Positions 50,391-59,444 of a DNA stretch of 64,000 nucleotides are shown here, one piece after another (positions within the stretch are counted from its first letter, which is position 1; every line of letters starts with the position of its first letter). Source of the stretch: Oscillospiraceae bacterium. Lineage in GTDB: Bacteria; Bacillota; Clostridia; Oscillospirales; CAG-272. Position numbers and translations under genes: made by a program. The stretch spans positions 1 through 64,000 of the forward strand of contig SVRR01000004.1 in assembly GCA_015064745.1 (NCBI GenBank). The letters run 5' to 3'. The notes beneath the pieces are model-generated. The model saw only the letters and a program-made list of their open reading frames with translations, did not search any database and was not told the DNA's origin.

Positions 50391-51221
50391 TCAATAATTC
50401 TTTGTATTTTCCTTGATGAATTGCAAGGGCGAAGTCCCACAGACCTTTTTGAACGTCTTGCTAAAATGATAGATATCCGAAAAATGGAGCATTTCGGCGA
50501 TCTCACCAATGGAGAGCTGCTCATCGGAAAGGAGTAGCTGCTTTGCCTTTTCAATACGGTATCTTTGCCGAAAATTTTGGGGAGACTCTCCGCTGTATTC
50601 TTGAAACAGACGGCGGAAATAGCACTCACTGAGATCGCATCGCTTTGCGATTTCGGAAAGGCTAAGATCACTGTTGCCCTCCAAAAGCTCAATGCCGGGG
50701 CGGATGCGGGAATATCGGCTCTTGGTCGCATTTCTTCTCTGCTTTCCGCAAACGGCGGCGATGATCTTATAGATGACCGCCGTAGCTTCGGGAATGCAAA
50801 CAACGTTCTTTTCAAACTCCGCGGCAAGCGCGTCAAGGTCCATCGCAAAGGAGGGACGTATTTGATTTATACAAACAAAGGGGCGGTCGGCGGGAAGAAT
50901 ATCCTCTCCCTCTCGGTCGGTCATTTGGAAATGCACCACCACCGTATCCTCGCAGCCGTCGTTGGTATCTAAAAAATCAATACGGTATTCGGTACCCTTG
51001 GCCATATAGGTGAGCTGATTTTGCTCAATATCAAGCATTTTACCGTCCGCCATCGTAAGCCGTCCGCGACAGTTCTTGAACCATAAAAGAGTATGCGATA
51101 TCTTAGGCTTTCCAAAAGCATCGTATACGTTCGCGCGATTTTTCCAATTCTGTGTTTTCGCCATCGGCTCGCTGATAAAAAACTCGGCATTGTAAAGCTT
51201 CTCAAACGGAATCCTCTTCAT
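50391..51221 (-). CDS. AraC-family regulator of the divergent catabolic operon
   Basis: A 276-residue regulator with an N-terminal cupin-like sensor (SHTLLWFKNCRGRLTMADGK) and a C-terminal DNA-binding domain with two helix-turn-helix motifs (LSLSEIAKRCDLSECYFRRL and LSIGEIAEMLHFSDIYHFSK), ending FKKVCGTSPLQFIKE. The ATG at 51221 is preceded by GGTGAGG; the open frame upstream lies in AT-rich non-coding DNA. It is divergent from the operon starting at 51385 and is the likely inducer-dependent activator. Confidence 0.92.
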   Translation of the reverse strand: MKRIPFEKLYNAEFFISEPMAKTQNWKNRANVYDAFGKPKISHTLLWFKNCRGRLTMADGKMLDIEQNQLTYMAKGTEYRIDFLDTNDGCEDTVVVHFQMTDREGEDILPADRPFVCINQIRPSFAMDLDALAAEFEKNVVCIPEATAVIYKIIAAVCGKQRRNATKSRYSRIRPGIELLEGNSDLSLSEIAKRCDLSECYFRRLFQEYSGESPQNFRQRYRIEKAKQLLLSDEQLSIGEIAEMLHFSDIYHFSKTFKKVCGTSPLQFIKENTKNY

Positions 51222-51311
51222 AGAGCACCTCACCTTCTTCTCTTCTCGTCCATTATAGCATATTTTTTTAAAAAAAGTATCGTTTTTTACAAAAAAAGTT
51301 TTTTTTTTACA

Positions 51312-51340
51312 TTTACAAATCCAAACCTTTATGTTAACAT
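51312..51340 (+). promoter_or_regulatory. Probable promoter of the catabolic operon
   Basis: TTTACA (51312-51317), 17 bases, TAACAT (51335-51340). Both elements are below consensus, as is usual for an AraC-activated promoter. The AT-rich stretch 51222-51311 would hold the activator sites, but I see no clear repeats in it. Confidence 0.55.
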
Positions 51341-51384
51341 TAAGGTTGGAAACAAAATTTAAAACAAAGACAAGGAGAAACATC

Positions 51385-52821
51385 ATGCAATACCAGATGA
51401 ACGAATTTTTGTTTGCCATGATCCTCACAGAGCTTGAGGATGCCGTAGGCAAGGAAAATTGCTCAACCCGCACAATCGACAAGGTCACCCATAGCGTAGA
51501 CTACTATTGGCTGTCGCGCATGTGGGCGGACCGCGGTTGCCGCATGCCCGAGGCTGACATCATCGTTTGCCCCGAAAATGCCGAAGAGGTCTCTAAGGTC
51601 CTCAAGATCGCCAACTACTACAAGCTCCCCGTAACCACTTGGGGTGCAGGCGGCGGCACGCAGGGCGGTGCGATCGCCGTTTGCGGCGGTATCATCGTCG
51701 ACACCAAGAGAATGAACAAGATCTATGAGGTCAACACCGAGGGCATGTACATCGAGTGCGGCACAGGTGCCATCTACAAGCACATCGAGTGGGCGGCAAA
51801 CGAGGTTGGTAAGGCAACCATGCACTATCCCTCCTCTCTCACCTGCTCCACCGTCGGCGGATTCCTTGCGCACAGAGGTATCGGTGTCGTATCCACCAAG
51901 TACGGCAAGATCGACGACATGGTGCTTCAAATGGAGGTCGTTCTTCCCAACGGCGATATTATCTACACCTCTCCCGCACCCAAGCATGCAGCGGGTCCCG
52001 ACCTCAACCAGATCTTCATCGGCTCGGAGGGTACGCTCGGCATCATCACCAAGGCACAGATCCGCATCTTCGATCAGCCTGAGGAAAGACGCTTCCGCGG
52101 CTTCCTTTTCCAGGATATGCATGCCGCATTCGTGGCTTCGCGCGAGCTTTTGCAGAAGTTTAAGCCCTCTGTCATGCGTCTGTACGACGAGGCGGAGACC
52201 GCTTCTCTCATCAAAAAGATCGTCGGCGTTGCGCGCAAAGGCGCATTTATGAACGTCGCCATCGAGGGTTGCCGTGAGCTGGTCGAGGTTGAAGAAAAGC
52301 TTTTGCTCTCCACCTTTGCAAAGTACGGTGCCGAGGACCTCGGCAGTGAGTATGGCGAGAAGTGGTGGAAGGAAAAGATCACCTTCTTCTATCCCGGTCA
52401 CATGATGGATATCCCCCAGATGTTCGGTACGATGGATACCATCGCCCCCTACGACAAAATTGAAAAAATCTATTGGGCAATGAAAAACGCCATCGAAACG
52501 AACTACCCTCAGGCAAAATTCATCGCTCACTTCTCACACTGGTACGAATGGGGCTCCATGATCTACGACCGCTTCATCGTAGAGGGTAAGGACGTTCCCC
52601 AGGATCCCGTTGAAGCGCTTCGCCTGCACCAGGCAATCTGGACCTGCGGTGTTCGCGCGGCACTCGCCAACGGCGGCGTGGTCAACGACCACCACGGTGT
52701 CGGCATCAAGCTCGGCCGTCTCATGAAGGAGCAATACGGCTCTGCCATGCAGGTCTTTGAGGGTCTTAAAAAGCAGCTTGACCCCAACGGCATCATGAAT
52801 CCCTTTAAGCTCGGTCTTTAA
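51385..52821 (+). CDS. FAD-linked oxidase (GlcD / alkyl-DHAP-synthase type)
   Basis: A flavoprotein of 478 residues that oxidises a hydroxy-acid or similar alcohol. The PCMH-type FAD domain is clear: CPENAEEVSKVLKIAN, TTWGAGGGTQGGAIA, MYIECGTGAIYKHIEWA, LTCSTVGGFLAHRGIG, IFIGSEGTLGIITKAQI. The C-terminal cap has NDHHGVGIKLG, with the paired His known from the vanillyl-alcohol-oxidase group, and ends DPNGIMNPFKLGL. With the Fe-S protein and ETF of the same operon it probably passes electrons onward rather than to oxygen. AAGGAG precedes the ATG at 51385. Confidence 0.9.
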   Translation: MQYQMNEFLFAMILTELEDAVGKENCSTRTIDKVTHSVDYYWLSRMWADRGCRMPEADIIVCPENAEEVSKVLKIANYYKLPVTTWGAGGGTQGGAIAVCGGIIVDTKRMNKIYEVNTEGMYIECGTGAIYKHIEWAANEVGKATMHYPSSLTCSTVGGFLAHRGIGVVSTKYGKIDDMVLQMEVVLPNGDIIYTSPAPKHAAGPDLNQIFIGSEGTLGIITKAQIRIFDQPEERRFRGFLFQDMHAAFVASRELLQKFKPSVMRLYDEAETASLIKKIVGVARKGAFMNVAIEGCRELVEVEEKLLLSTFAKYGAEDLGSEYGEKWWKEKITFFYPGHMMDIPQMFGTMDTIAPYDKIEKIYWAMKNAIETNYPQAKFIAHFSHWYEWGSMIYDRFIVEGKDVPQDPVEALRLHQAIWTCGVRAALANGGVVNDHHGVGIKLGRLMKEQYGSAMQVFEGLKKQLDPNGIMNPFKLGL

Positions 52822-52837
52822 TTAGGAGGTAGTCACC

Positions 52838-53920
52838 ATGAATTTATCTGAAAAATGCAAAGCACACGTTGAATCCTGCCGTTTTTGCTGGATGTGCCAC
52901 CATATCTGCCCCATCGGTAACGCAACGGGACAGGAAAGAAGCACCCCTCGCGGACGCGCACTGGGCATTTCTCTCGTCCAGCGAGAAGCGATCGGACTTG
53001 AAGAGATCATGGATAACGTTTACGAATGCGCCCTTTGCGGTGCTTGCGTATACGATTGCACCACGGGATGGGACCCCGTATTGTTCACGAAGGAGACCCG
53101 TCTTGCGGCGGCTCTCGATGGCAAGACCCCCGCTTACATCATGGCACTCGTTGAAAAGTGCCTTACTACGGGAAATGCCTACGGCAAGACCGCGCTTTGC
53201 TCCACCTTGACAGAAGCTATCAACGCACACGCCGAAAAGACCGACACCCTGCTCTATCTCGGTGCGGATGCACGCTATGCCGCTTGCACGCAGGCAGTCA
53301 AGGCGATCCGTGTGCTTGAAAAGGCAGGCGTCCCCTTCACCGTCCTTCTTGATGAGGCTCCTTCGGGCGCACAGCTTGACTTCCTCATCGGCGCGGCAAA
53401 CGAAACGCGTGAAGCTATGGCTGCCGCCGCAAAGCAGATGGATGCGTACAAAACGGTCGTCTTCTACGATCCCAACGACGCGAAGCTCTTCAAGCAGACC
53501 GCGAAAGAATACGGCGTAGAAACCGCCGCCTCCCTTTCCACCTACACCGCATTCCTCGCCGCGCTCGTCAAGGACGGCAAGCTTGCCGCCAAGAAGGGCG
53601 ACAAAACGGTCGTTTTCCAAGATCCCTTCCAGCTTGCGCGCGATCTTGAAGAGACCGAGGAAGCAAGAAGCGTCATTTCCGCCTTCGCCGAGCTTCACGA
53701 GATGCACCTGAACCGTGGCGAAACGGTTTGGGCAGGCAACACCTTAATGGCAGAATACATCCCCGACGTCATTCGCCTCGTGGCGAAGAGAAGAATCCTC
53801 AACGCCAAGAGCCTTGGTGAGAACGTCATCGTGACCGCTTCTCCCTCTGAGTACGTTTCTCTCAAAGCGGTCGCCGAGGATGTGGAAATCCTTTCCATCG
53901 AAGACCTCATTCTTGCATAA
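52838..53920 (+). CDS. GlcF-like Fe-S electron-transfer protein
   Basis: A 360-residue protein with two [4Fe-4S] motifs at the N-terminus: CRFCWMCHHICP (C14, C17, C20, C24) and CALCGACVYDC followed by TTGWDP. The rest is a CCG-related region without clear cysteine-rich repeats (LLYLGADARYAACTQAVKAI, KTVVFYDPNDAKLFKQTAKE), so it is a divergent member. It should take electrons from the FAD oxidase 16 bases upstream. TTAGGAGG is an ideal ribosome site. Confidence 0.85.
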   Translation: MNLSEKCKAHVESCRFCWMCHHICPIGNATGQERSTPRGRALGISLVQREAIGLEEIMDNVYECALCGACVYDCTTGWDPVLFTKETRLAAALDGKTPAYIMALVEKCLTTGNAYGKTALCSTLTEAINAHAEKTDTLLYLGADARYAACTQAVKAIRVLEKAGVPFTVLLDEAPSGAQLDFLIGAANETREAMAAAAKQMDAYKTVVFYDPNDAKLFKQTAKEYGVETAASLSTYTAFLAALVKDGKLAAKKGDKTVVFQDPFQLARDLEETEEARSVISAFAELHEMHLNRGETVWAGNTLMAEYIPDVIRLVAKRRILNAKSLGENVIVTASPSEYVSLKAVAEDVEILSIEDLILA

Positions 53921-53932
53921 GGGGGTATCGCC

Positions 53933-54772
53933 ATGTTAGTTACCTTAAAGCAGATCATCGCGCTTGCGGAAGAAAAGAGCTTTTGCATCCCCGCGTTTAA
54001 CGTTTACAACATGGAGAGCGTCATGGGCGTGATCTATGCCGCGGAGGAGTTGAAGGCTCCCGTCATTCTCCAAGTCTATCCTCGCTTGATCAATCAAGGC
54101 ACCGCCGACTACCTTGCCCCCATCGTGCTTGAAGCGGCAAAGCGTGCCTCCGTCCCTGTTTGCTTCCATCTTGACCACGGTCCCACCGAGATCGAGGTGC
54201 AGAGATCTCTGTATCTCGGCGCTACCGGCATCATGATCGACGGCTCAACGCACTCCTACGAGGAAAACGTCGCGCTCACCCGTCATATCGTAGAGCTTTG
54301 CGAGGCGCTCAACATCGGCTGTGAAGGCGAGATCGGTCACGTCGGAAGTGTCAACGACGACGTGATGGATGAACTGACCGATCCCGATGAAGCGGCAGAC
54401 TTCGCAAAGAAGACGGGCGTTACCTGCCTTGCCGTTTTGGTTGGCAATGCGCACGGTCATTACAAAAAGCCCCCCAAGATCGACATTGATAGAATCAAAG
54501 CCATTCGTGAAAAATCGGGCGGCGTTCCCCTCGTGCTTCACGGCGGCTCGGGCATTCCCGACGAAACGGTGCGCGAGGCGATCAAGGCAGGCATCCGTAA
54601 AATGAACATCGGCACCGACGTGTGCTGTGCCTTCTCGGACAGTGCGCTCGCAAGCTTAAACGATCCCAAGAGAAGTCTTGCCATCGACCTCTTTATGAAG
54701 CCGGTGATCGAGAGCATCAAGGAGCTTGCGCTCTCCAAGATCCGCTTGACGGGTGCTGAGGGAAAGGCATAA
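53933..54772 (+). CDS. Class II ketose-bisphosphate aldolase (Fba/GatY/IolJ family)
   Basis: Zinc-dependent aldolase of 279 residues that splits a ketose phosphate to DHAP and an aldehyde. Marks: FCIPAFNVYNMESVMGVI, the zinc ligands in FHLDHGPT (HxDH), CEGEIGHVG, the VGNAHGHYK histidine, and LHGGSGIPDETVREAIKAGI. The family contains Fba, tagatose-bisphosphate aldolase and IolJ; the operon context (IolB and a PfkB kinase) favours an IolJ-like role, by inference. It starts 13 bases after the Fe-S gene. Confidence 0.9.
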   Translation: MLVTLKQIIALAEEKSFCIPAFNVYNMESVMGVIYAAEELKAPVILQVYPRLINQGTADYLAPIVLEAAKRASVPVCFHLDHGPTEIEVQRSLYLGATGIMIDGSTHSYEENVALTRHIVELCEALNIGCEGEIGHVGSVNDDVMDELTDPDEAADFAKKTGVTCLAVLVGNAHGHYKKPPKIDIDRIKAIREKSGGVPLVLHGGSGIPDETVREAIKAGIRKMNIGTDVCCAFSDSALASLNDPKRSLAIDLFMKPVIESIKELALSKIRLTGAEGKA

Positions 54773-54774
54773 CT

Positions 54775-55686
54775 ATGGCAAAGATCGTTGGAATCGGCGC
54801 CTGCGTCGCCGATACGCTTTACACCATCCAGGCATACCCCAAGGAGGACACCAAAACGCGCGCCCTCTCCTCCAAATGCGCAGGGGGCGGCCCTTGCGCG
54901 ACAGGTCTGGTCGCGGCAAGCAAGCTGTCGGAAAGCACCGCCTACATCGGCGTGCTTTCGAGCGACGCAAACGGCGCTTTCTTGAAAAAGGATTTCGAAA
55001 AATACGGCGTTAGCACTGAATATATCAAGCTGCTTGACGGCTACCGATCCTTTGCCTCGGTCATCTGGCTATGTGCCGACACGACCGCGCGCACCTGCGT
55101 TTTTGACAGAGGCGATCTTCCCGCGCTTTCGCTTGACGAGGCACAAAAGCGCGCCATCTGTGACGCTGACATCTTAATGGTGGACGGCAATGAGATGGAT
55201 GCGGCTTTGGAGGGCGCAAGGATCGCGCGGGCAAACGGCACGCGCGTGCTTTACGACTGCGGTGGGCTTTACGACCGCGTCGGTGAGCTTTTGGCGCTGA
55301 CCGATATCATGATCCCCTCTGAGGAATTTGCTCTCGGTCATACGGGAGAAAAAACGGCAGAGGACGCCGCACGTGTCCTCTTCGAGCGCTATTCCCCCGC
55401 CGTTGTGGTCATCACGCAGGGAAAGCGCGGCGGCATTCTCTTTGACGGCAAGAATGCCGTAAGTTATCCCATTTATCCTGCCGAGGTGGTGGACTCCAAC
55501 GGCTCGGGTGACGTCTTTCACGGCGCGTTTGCCGCAGGACTTGCCAAGGGCTTTGACTTTATCACCTGTTGTCACTTTTCAAGTGCTGTATCCGCCCTCA
55601 AATGTATGGGCGTTGGTGCGCGAGAGAGCGTTCCCGACTTTGATACGGTCAAAAATTATATGAAGGAGAACGGCTATGAGCTTTAA
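54775..55686 (+). CDS. PfkB-family carbohydrate kinase
   Basis: A ribokinase-fold kinase of 303 residues. N-terminal VGIGACVADTLYTIQAYP and CAGGGPCATGLVAASKL are the substrate-side motifs; the C-terminal PfkB signature with the catalytic base is VVDSNGSGDVFHGAFAAGLA. Probable substrate is a keto sugar acid or ketose that the neighbouring aldolase then cleaves, as IolC does for 2-deoxy-5-ketogluconate; that is inferred. The start is two bases after the aldolase stop, and its end overlaps iolB. Confidence 0.9.
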   Translation: MAKIVGIGACVADTLYTIQAYPKEDTKTRALSSKCAGGGPCATGLVAASKLSESTAYIGVLSSDANGAFLKKDFEKYGVSTEYIKLLDGYRSFASVIWLCADTTARTCVFDRGDLPALSLDEAQKRAICDADILMVDGNEMDAALEGARIARANGTRVLYDCGGLYDRVGELLALTDIMIPSEEFALGHTGEKTAEDAARVLFERYSPAVVVITQGKRGGILFDGKNAVSYPIYPAEVVDSNGSGDVFHGAFAAGLAKGFDFITCCHFSSAVSALKCMGVGARESVPDFDTVKNYMKENGYEL

Positions 55687-56470
55687 AAAGACCTACACCC
55701 CCAAAAAGGGATATACCCCCATTTCCCAGATCGGCAAATGCACGCTTGAGCGTCTTGAATTCGGCATCATTATGTTGGATGCGGGCGAAAAGCTTACCTT
55801 CCACACGGAGGATAAAGAAACGGCGTTCATCATGCTTGAGGGGCACGTCAACGTCTATGTAAACGGCGAAAAGTGGGAAAATGTCGGCAACCGTGCCACC
55901 GTTTTTGAGAACCGCCGCGCTGAGAGCTTCTATATGCCCATCGAGCAAACGCTTGAAATCGAAGCGATCGACAAGATCAAGATCGCCGTTTGCGCAACCC
56001 CCGTCAAGGAAAAGACCGAACCTCAGCTGTTGCGCGAGGATCACGTCGTTTTGAAGATGTTGGGCGATGTTCCCTTCCAAAGAGAGACCAGCTTCATCAT
56101 TGACGGCTCGACCAACGCCAAGGTGTTGACCATCGGCGAATCCTATCCTCAAAACGGCAACTGGGCAGGCTTTCCTCCCCACAAGCACGATGAAGATAAT
56201 ATGCCCGTAGAATGTATCGCCGAGGAAATTTATTACTTCCTCTTCAATCCCGAACAGGGCTTTGCCGTACAGTGCCTTTACACCGAGGACGGCGAGATCG
56301 ACGAGGCGTACCGTGTAAAGAGCGACGAGCTGGTTGAATTTCCGCGCGGCTATCACTCCACCGTCGCCGCACCCGCCTACGAATGCTATTTCCTTTGGCT
56401 GATGGCAGGCGACTACCAGGGCTTTAACCGCAAAAACGACCCCGACCACGACTGGTTTTTGAAGGCGTAA
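55676..56470 (+). CDS. iolB: IolB-family isomerase (5-deoxy-glucuronate isomerase type)
   Basis: A bicupin isomerase of 264 residues, normal for IolB. The match is good over the second cupin: NWAGFPPHKHDEDNMPVE, AEEIYYFLFNPEQGFAVQ, VEFPRGYHSTVAAPAYECYF and the closing NDPDHDWFLKA, with metal histidines and Glu in PPHKHD...EE. In B. subtilis it turns 5-deoxy-glucuronate into 2-deoxy-5-ketogluconate. The first cupin is also present (FIMLEGHVNVYVNGEKW). It overlaps the kinase gene by 11 bases. iolG, iolE and iolD are absent, so the substrate may differ. Confidence 0.88.
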   Translation: MSFKKTYTPKKGYTPISQIGKCTLERLEFGIIMLDAGEKLTFHTEDKETAFIMLEGHVNVYVNGEKWENVGNRATVFENRRAESFYMPIEQTLEIEAIDKIKIAVCATPVKEKTEPQLLREDHVVLKMLGDVPFQRETSFIIDGSTNAKVLTIGESYPQNGNWAGFPPHKHDEDNMPVECIAEEIYYFLFNPEQGFAVQCLYTEDGEIDEAYRVKSDELVEFPRGYHSTVAAPAYECYFLWLMAGDYQGFNRKNDPDHDWFLKA

Positions 56471-56490
56471 AGCCAAGCTAAGAGGATAGT

Positions 56491-57966
56491 ATGAAATATT
56501 TACTTGGCATAGATTTCGGAGGCGGCTCCTCCAAAGCAACGCTCCTTGATACAAACGGAACGATCGTCGCCGAAAACACGGTAGAATATCCGACGCTGTA
56601 TCCCGAAAGCCACGCCTGTGAGCAATCGCCCGACGATTGGATCGCGTCCCTGACGAAAAATACGCAAGCCCTCCTCCAAAAAAGCGGCGTTTCTCCCTCC
56701 GCGATCCTTGCCGTTGCCATTGACTCCGCAACACACACCTTCCTTCCCACCGATGGCGATATGAAGCCGCTTCGCAACGCCGTCCACTGGACGGATAGCC
56801 GTAGCCGCAAGCAGGCGGAATATTTGCGTGAACGCTTCGGCGATGAGATCTTTGTTAAGACCTTCCATCGCCCCGACACCATCTGGACACTTCCGCAACT
56901 ATTATGGCTCGGTGAAAAAGAACCGGAAAATGTAAAGAAAACACGTCATATTTTCTTTGAGAAGGATTACATCCGATACTTTTTAACGGGTGTCTTCTGC
57001 ACCGACTATATTGAAGCGGAGGGCAGCATGCTCTTCGACTGTCGAAAAATGTGCTGGGACGAAGCTCTTTGCGCTCTTGCGGGCATCGACGTATCGGTGC
57101 TTCCTCCCATCGTTGCTCCTACGGACACCGTAGGCAAGGTTACGAAGGAAGCCGCGCGCTTAACGGGGCTCTCGGAAGGAACTCCCGTCATTTCTGGTAC
57201 AACAGACACCTGCATGGAAATATTTGCTTCCGGTGCCGTTTCCCCCGGGGACATGACCGTCAAGCTGGCAACGGCGGGCAGGATTTGTGTCATTACGGAG
57301 GAGCCGCACCCCGACCGACACCTTGTGAACTATTCACACGTCGCAGAGGGGCTTTGGTATCCCGGCACCGCCACGAAATCGGCGGCTGCAAGCTATCGCT
57401 GGTATCGCGATACACTTGGATTGGAAAGCTACGCGACGCTTGACGGCGGCGCTTCCGAGATCGCCGTAGGGGCGGACGGGCTTTTGTTCCATCCCTATTT
57501 AAACGGTGAGCTGACCCCATATGCCGACCCTATGCTTTGCGGCAGCTTCACCGGCATCCGCGCGACACACACAAAAGCGCACTTCACGCGCGCGGTGCTT
57601 GAAGGTGTCTCCCTCTCGCTCCTCGATTCCAAGCGTTACTTAGATTCGCTGGGTATTCCGCACAAGGATGCCGCCACTCTCATCGGCGGCGGAGCCAAGG
57701 GCGGTCTCTGGTCGCAGATCACCGCAGACGTATTGGGGATTTCCCTCACCGTCACCGAAAGCAGCGATTCCTCTCTCGGCTCTGCCATGCTCGCAGGTGT
57801 TGCCATGGGCGTGTTTGCCGACCCGCAGGATGCTGTCAAAAAGTGCATCAAGCCCATAAAGGTGATCACCCCCAATCCCGCAAACACCGAAAAATACGCC
57901 AAAATCTTTGAAAAATACAAAAAGATCCACGATGCCCTTGCGCCCATATACGGTGAAGAGGCATGA
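56491..57966 (+). CDS. FGGY-family carbohydrate kinase (xylulokinase-like)
   Basis: A 491-residue sugar kinase: LLGIDFGGGSSKATLLD at the N-terminus, the sugar-binding AVHWTDSRSRKQAEYL, and the C-terminal ATP motif LIGGGAKGGLWSQITADVLG. The length and patterns are those of xylulokinases, but the first loop GGGSSK replaces the common GTSxxK. It would phosphorylate a ketose or polyol entering the same pathway. Adding a second kinase to the PfkB one suggests either a branched substrate range or two phosphorylation steps. Its stop overlaps the ETF start (ATGA). Confidence 0.88.
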   Translation: MKYLLGIDFGGGSSKATLLDTNGTIVAENTVEYPTLYPESHACEQSPDDWIASLTKNTQALLQKSGVSPSAILAVAIDSATHTFLPTDGDMKPLRNAVHWTDSRSRKQAEYLRERFGDEIFVKTFHRPDTIWTLPQLLWLGEKEPENVKKTRHIFFEKDYIRYFLTGVFCTDYIEAEGSMLFDCRKMCWDEALCALAGIDVSVLPPIVAPTDTVGKVTKEAARLTGLSEGTPVISGTTDTCMEIFASGAVSPGDMTVKLATAGRICVITEEPHPDRHLVNYSHVAEGLWYPGTATKSAAASYRWYRDTLGLESYATLDGGASEIAVGADGLLFHPYLNGELTPYADPMLCGSFTGIRATHTKAHFTRAVLEGVSLSLLDSKRYLDSLGIPHKDAATLIGGGAKGGLWSQITADVLGISLTVTESSDSSLGSAMLAGVAMGVFADPQDAVKKCIKPIKVITPNPANTEKYAKIFEKYKKIHDALAPIYGEEA

Positions 57967-59342
57967 GGATCGTCGTATGCGTCCGTCAAGGACTTGACGG
58001 CGAATTAAACCCCTTCGATGCCTCGGCATACGAAGCGGCGCTCCGCATAAAAGAGGCAGAAGTCATTCTCTTAAGCATGGCACCGCCATCTGCGGGAGAA
58101 TTCCTGCTCTCCTTAACACGCCTTGGCGCGCGCCGTGCCGTCCTTCTTACGGATAAGGCATTTGCGGGTGCCGATACGCTGGCAACGGCGTACACCCTTT
58201 CACTTGCCGTAAAACAGCTTTCCCCCGACCTCGTTTTCTGCGGAAGACAAACGCTCGTCGGGGATACGGCACAAACGGGCACGATGCTCGCAACCCTTTT
58301 AAACTACTCTTTCATCACGGGTGTTATGAGCATCGACGAGGTGAAAAGCGACAGCATCACCGTCACAACGCGCGCGTCGGAAACGGTAACGCTCCCCCGC
58401 CCCGCTCTCATCACGGTAGAGAGGATCCATACCCTGCGTTTTCCCGGCATCTTTTCGCGTCCGGGAAGCCTCGAAACGTTGGATGCCGCCGCCCTCGGCG
58501 CGGACGTTGCGCGTTGCGGACTTGTAGGCTCACCCACAAGAGTGCTTGCCACGCGCGAGAACGCTTCGGGCAAGCGGAAATGCAAATGGATTGGATTTGA
58601 GGAGCTTGAAAAGACCGTGGCGCAAGCGCGTGTAAAGCAAAAAGAGCAGCTCGCCGCCGTCGCCTCCGAAAAAACGCTTGCGTGCGTCATCTCAGTGGGT
58701 GAAGAGGCAAAAGAGATGGCGTCACTCGTGTCGAAGAACGTCAAGATCATCCAAAAAACGGATGCAGATACGATCGTGCGCGTTATAAGGGAAAGCGATC
58801 CCGACGCCGTAATCTTTGCTTCCGACGAATGGAGCAAGCGTGCGGCGGCAACCGTCGCCGCCAAGCTCTCCCTTGGTCTGTGTGCCGATTGCACACACCT
58901 TGAAAGTGACGGAGAGAGGCTTTTCATGTACCGTCCCGCCCTTTCGGGAAGTATCATCGCAAAGATCGCCAGCAATACCCGTCCCGCGATGGCAACCGTC
59001 CGAACCCAAAGCGATTCCTCGGACGTTATCCTCACCGTCGGCTATGGCGCGAAGGGTGCGCTTGACAAGGTAAAGGCGCTTGCGACCCACTTAAACGCCG
59101 AGCTTGGCGCCACGCGAAAGGCAGTGGACAACGAGCTTTTGCCCTACGCGTATCAGGTCGGACTTACGGGAAAAACGGTGGCACCCCCCGTCTATATCGC
59201 CGTTGGCGTTTCGGGTGCTGTGCATCACATCGTCGGTATGCAAAACGCGGGTACCGTCATTGCCATCAACAAGGATAAGGATGCGCCCATCTTCGAATAT
59301 GCGGACTACGGCATCCTTGCTGACATTGAAGATGTCCTTTAA
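57963..59342 (+). CDS. Electron-transfer flavoprotein, EtfB-EtfA fusion
   Basis: A single 459-residue protein. Residues 1-210 are a shortened EtfB: IVVCVRQGLDGELNPFD, AGADTLATAYTLSLAVK, VFCGRQTLVGDTAQTG, LPRPALITVERIHTLRFPG. Residues ~225-459 are EtfA, with the FAD-binding domain VGYGAKGALDKV, GATRKAVDNELLPYAYQVGL, GVSGAVHHIVGMQNAG and INKDKDAPIFEYADYGI. ETFs are normally two subunits. Last gene of the operon and translationally coupled to the FGGY kinase. It should accept electrons from the oxidase/Fe-S pair; whether it bifurcates is not readable. Confidence 0.9.
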   Translation: MRIVVCVRQGLDGELNPFDASAYEAALRIKEAEVILLSMAPPSAGEFLLSLTRLGARRAVLLTDKAFAGADTLATAYTLSLAVKQLSPDLVFCGRQTLVGDTAQTGTMLATLLNYSFITGVMSIDEVKSDSITVTTRASETVTLPRPALITVERIHTLRFPGIFSRPGSLETLDAAALGADVARCGLVGSPTRVLATRENASGKRKCKWIGFEELEKTVAQARVKQKEQLAAVASEKTLACVISVGEEAKEMASLVSKNVKIIQKTDADTIVRVIRESDPDAVIFASDEWSKRAAATVAAKLSLGLCADCTHLESDGERLFMYRPALSGSIIAKIASNTRPAMATVRTQSDSSDVILTVGYGAKGALDKVKALATHLNAELGATRKAVDNELLPYAYQVGLTGKTVAPPVYIAVGVSGAVHHIVGMQNAGTVIAINKDKDAPIFEYADYGILADIEDVL

Positions 59343-59378
59343 ATACCCATTCTTTTTTTGAGATTTCCGTTTTTCATC

Positions 59379-59407
59379 TTGACAAACGAAAACGGGTGTG
59401 TTATAAT
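59379..59407 (+). promoter_or_regulatory. Promoter of tRNA-Pro
   Basis: TTGACA (59379-59384), 17 bases, TATAAT (59402-59407). Confidence 0.85.
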
Positions 59408-59444
59408 GCTATTTGTTCGGGAATTCCCCGAGCACATAGCATAT

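Noticed and set aside
51385..53920. A plain glycolate or lactate oxidase pair
   Set aside because: Possible for the two proteins alone, but they are locked into one operon with an isomerase, aldolase and two sugar kinases, which a simple lactate unit would not need.
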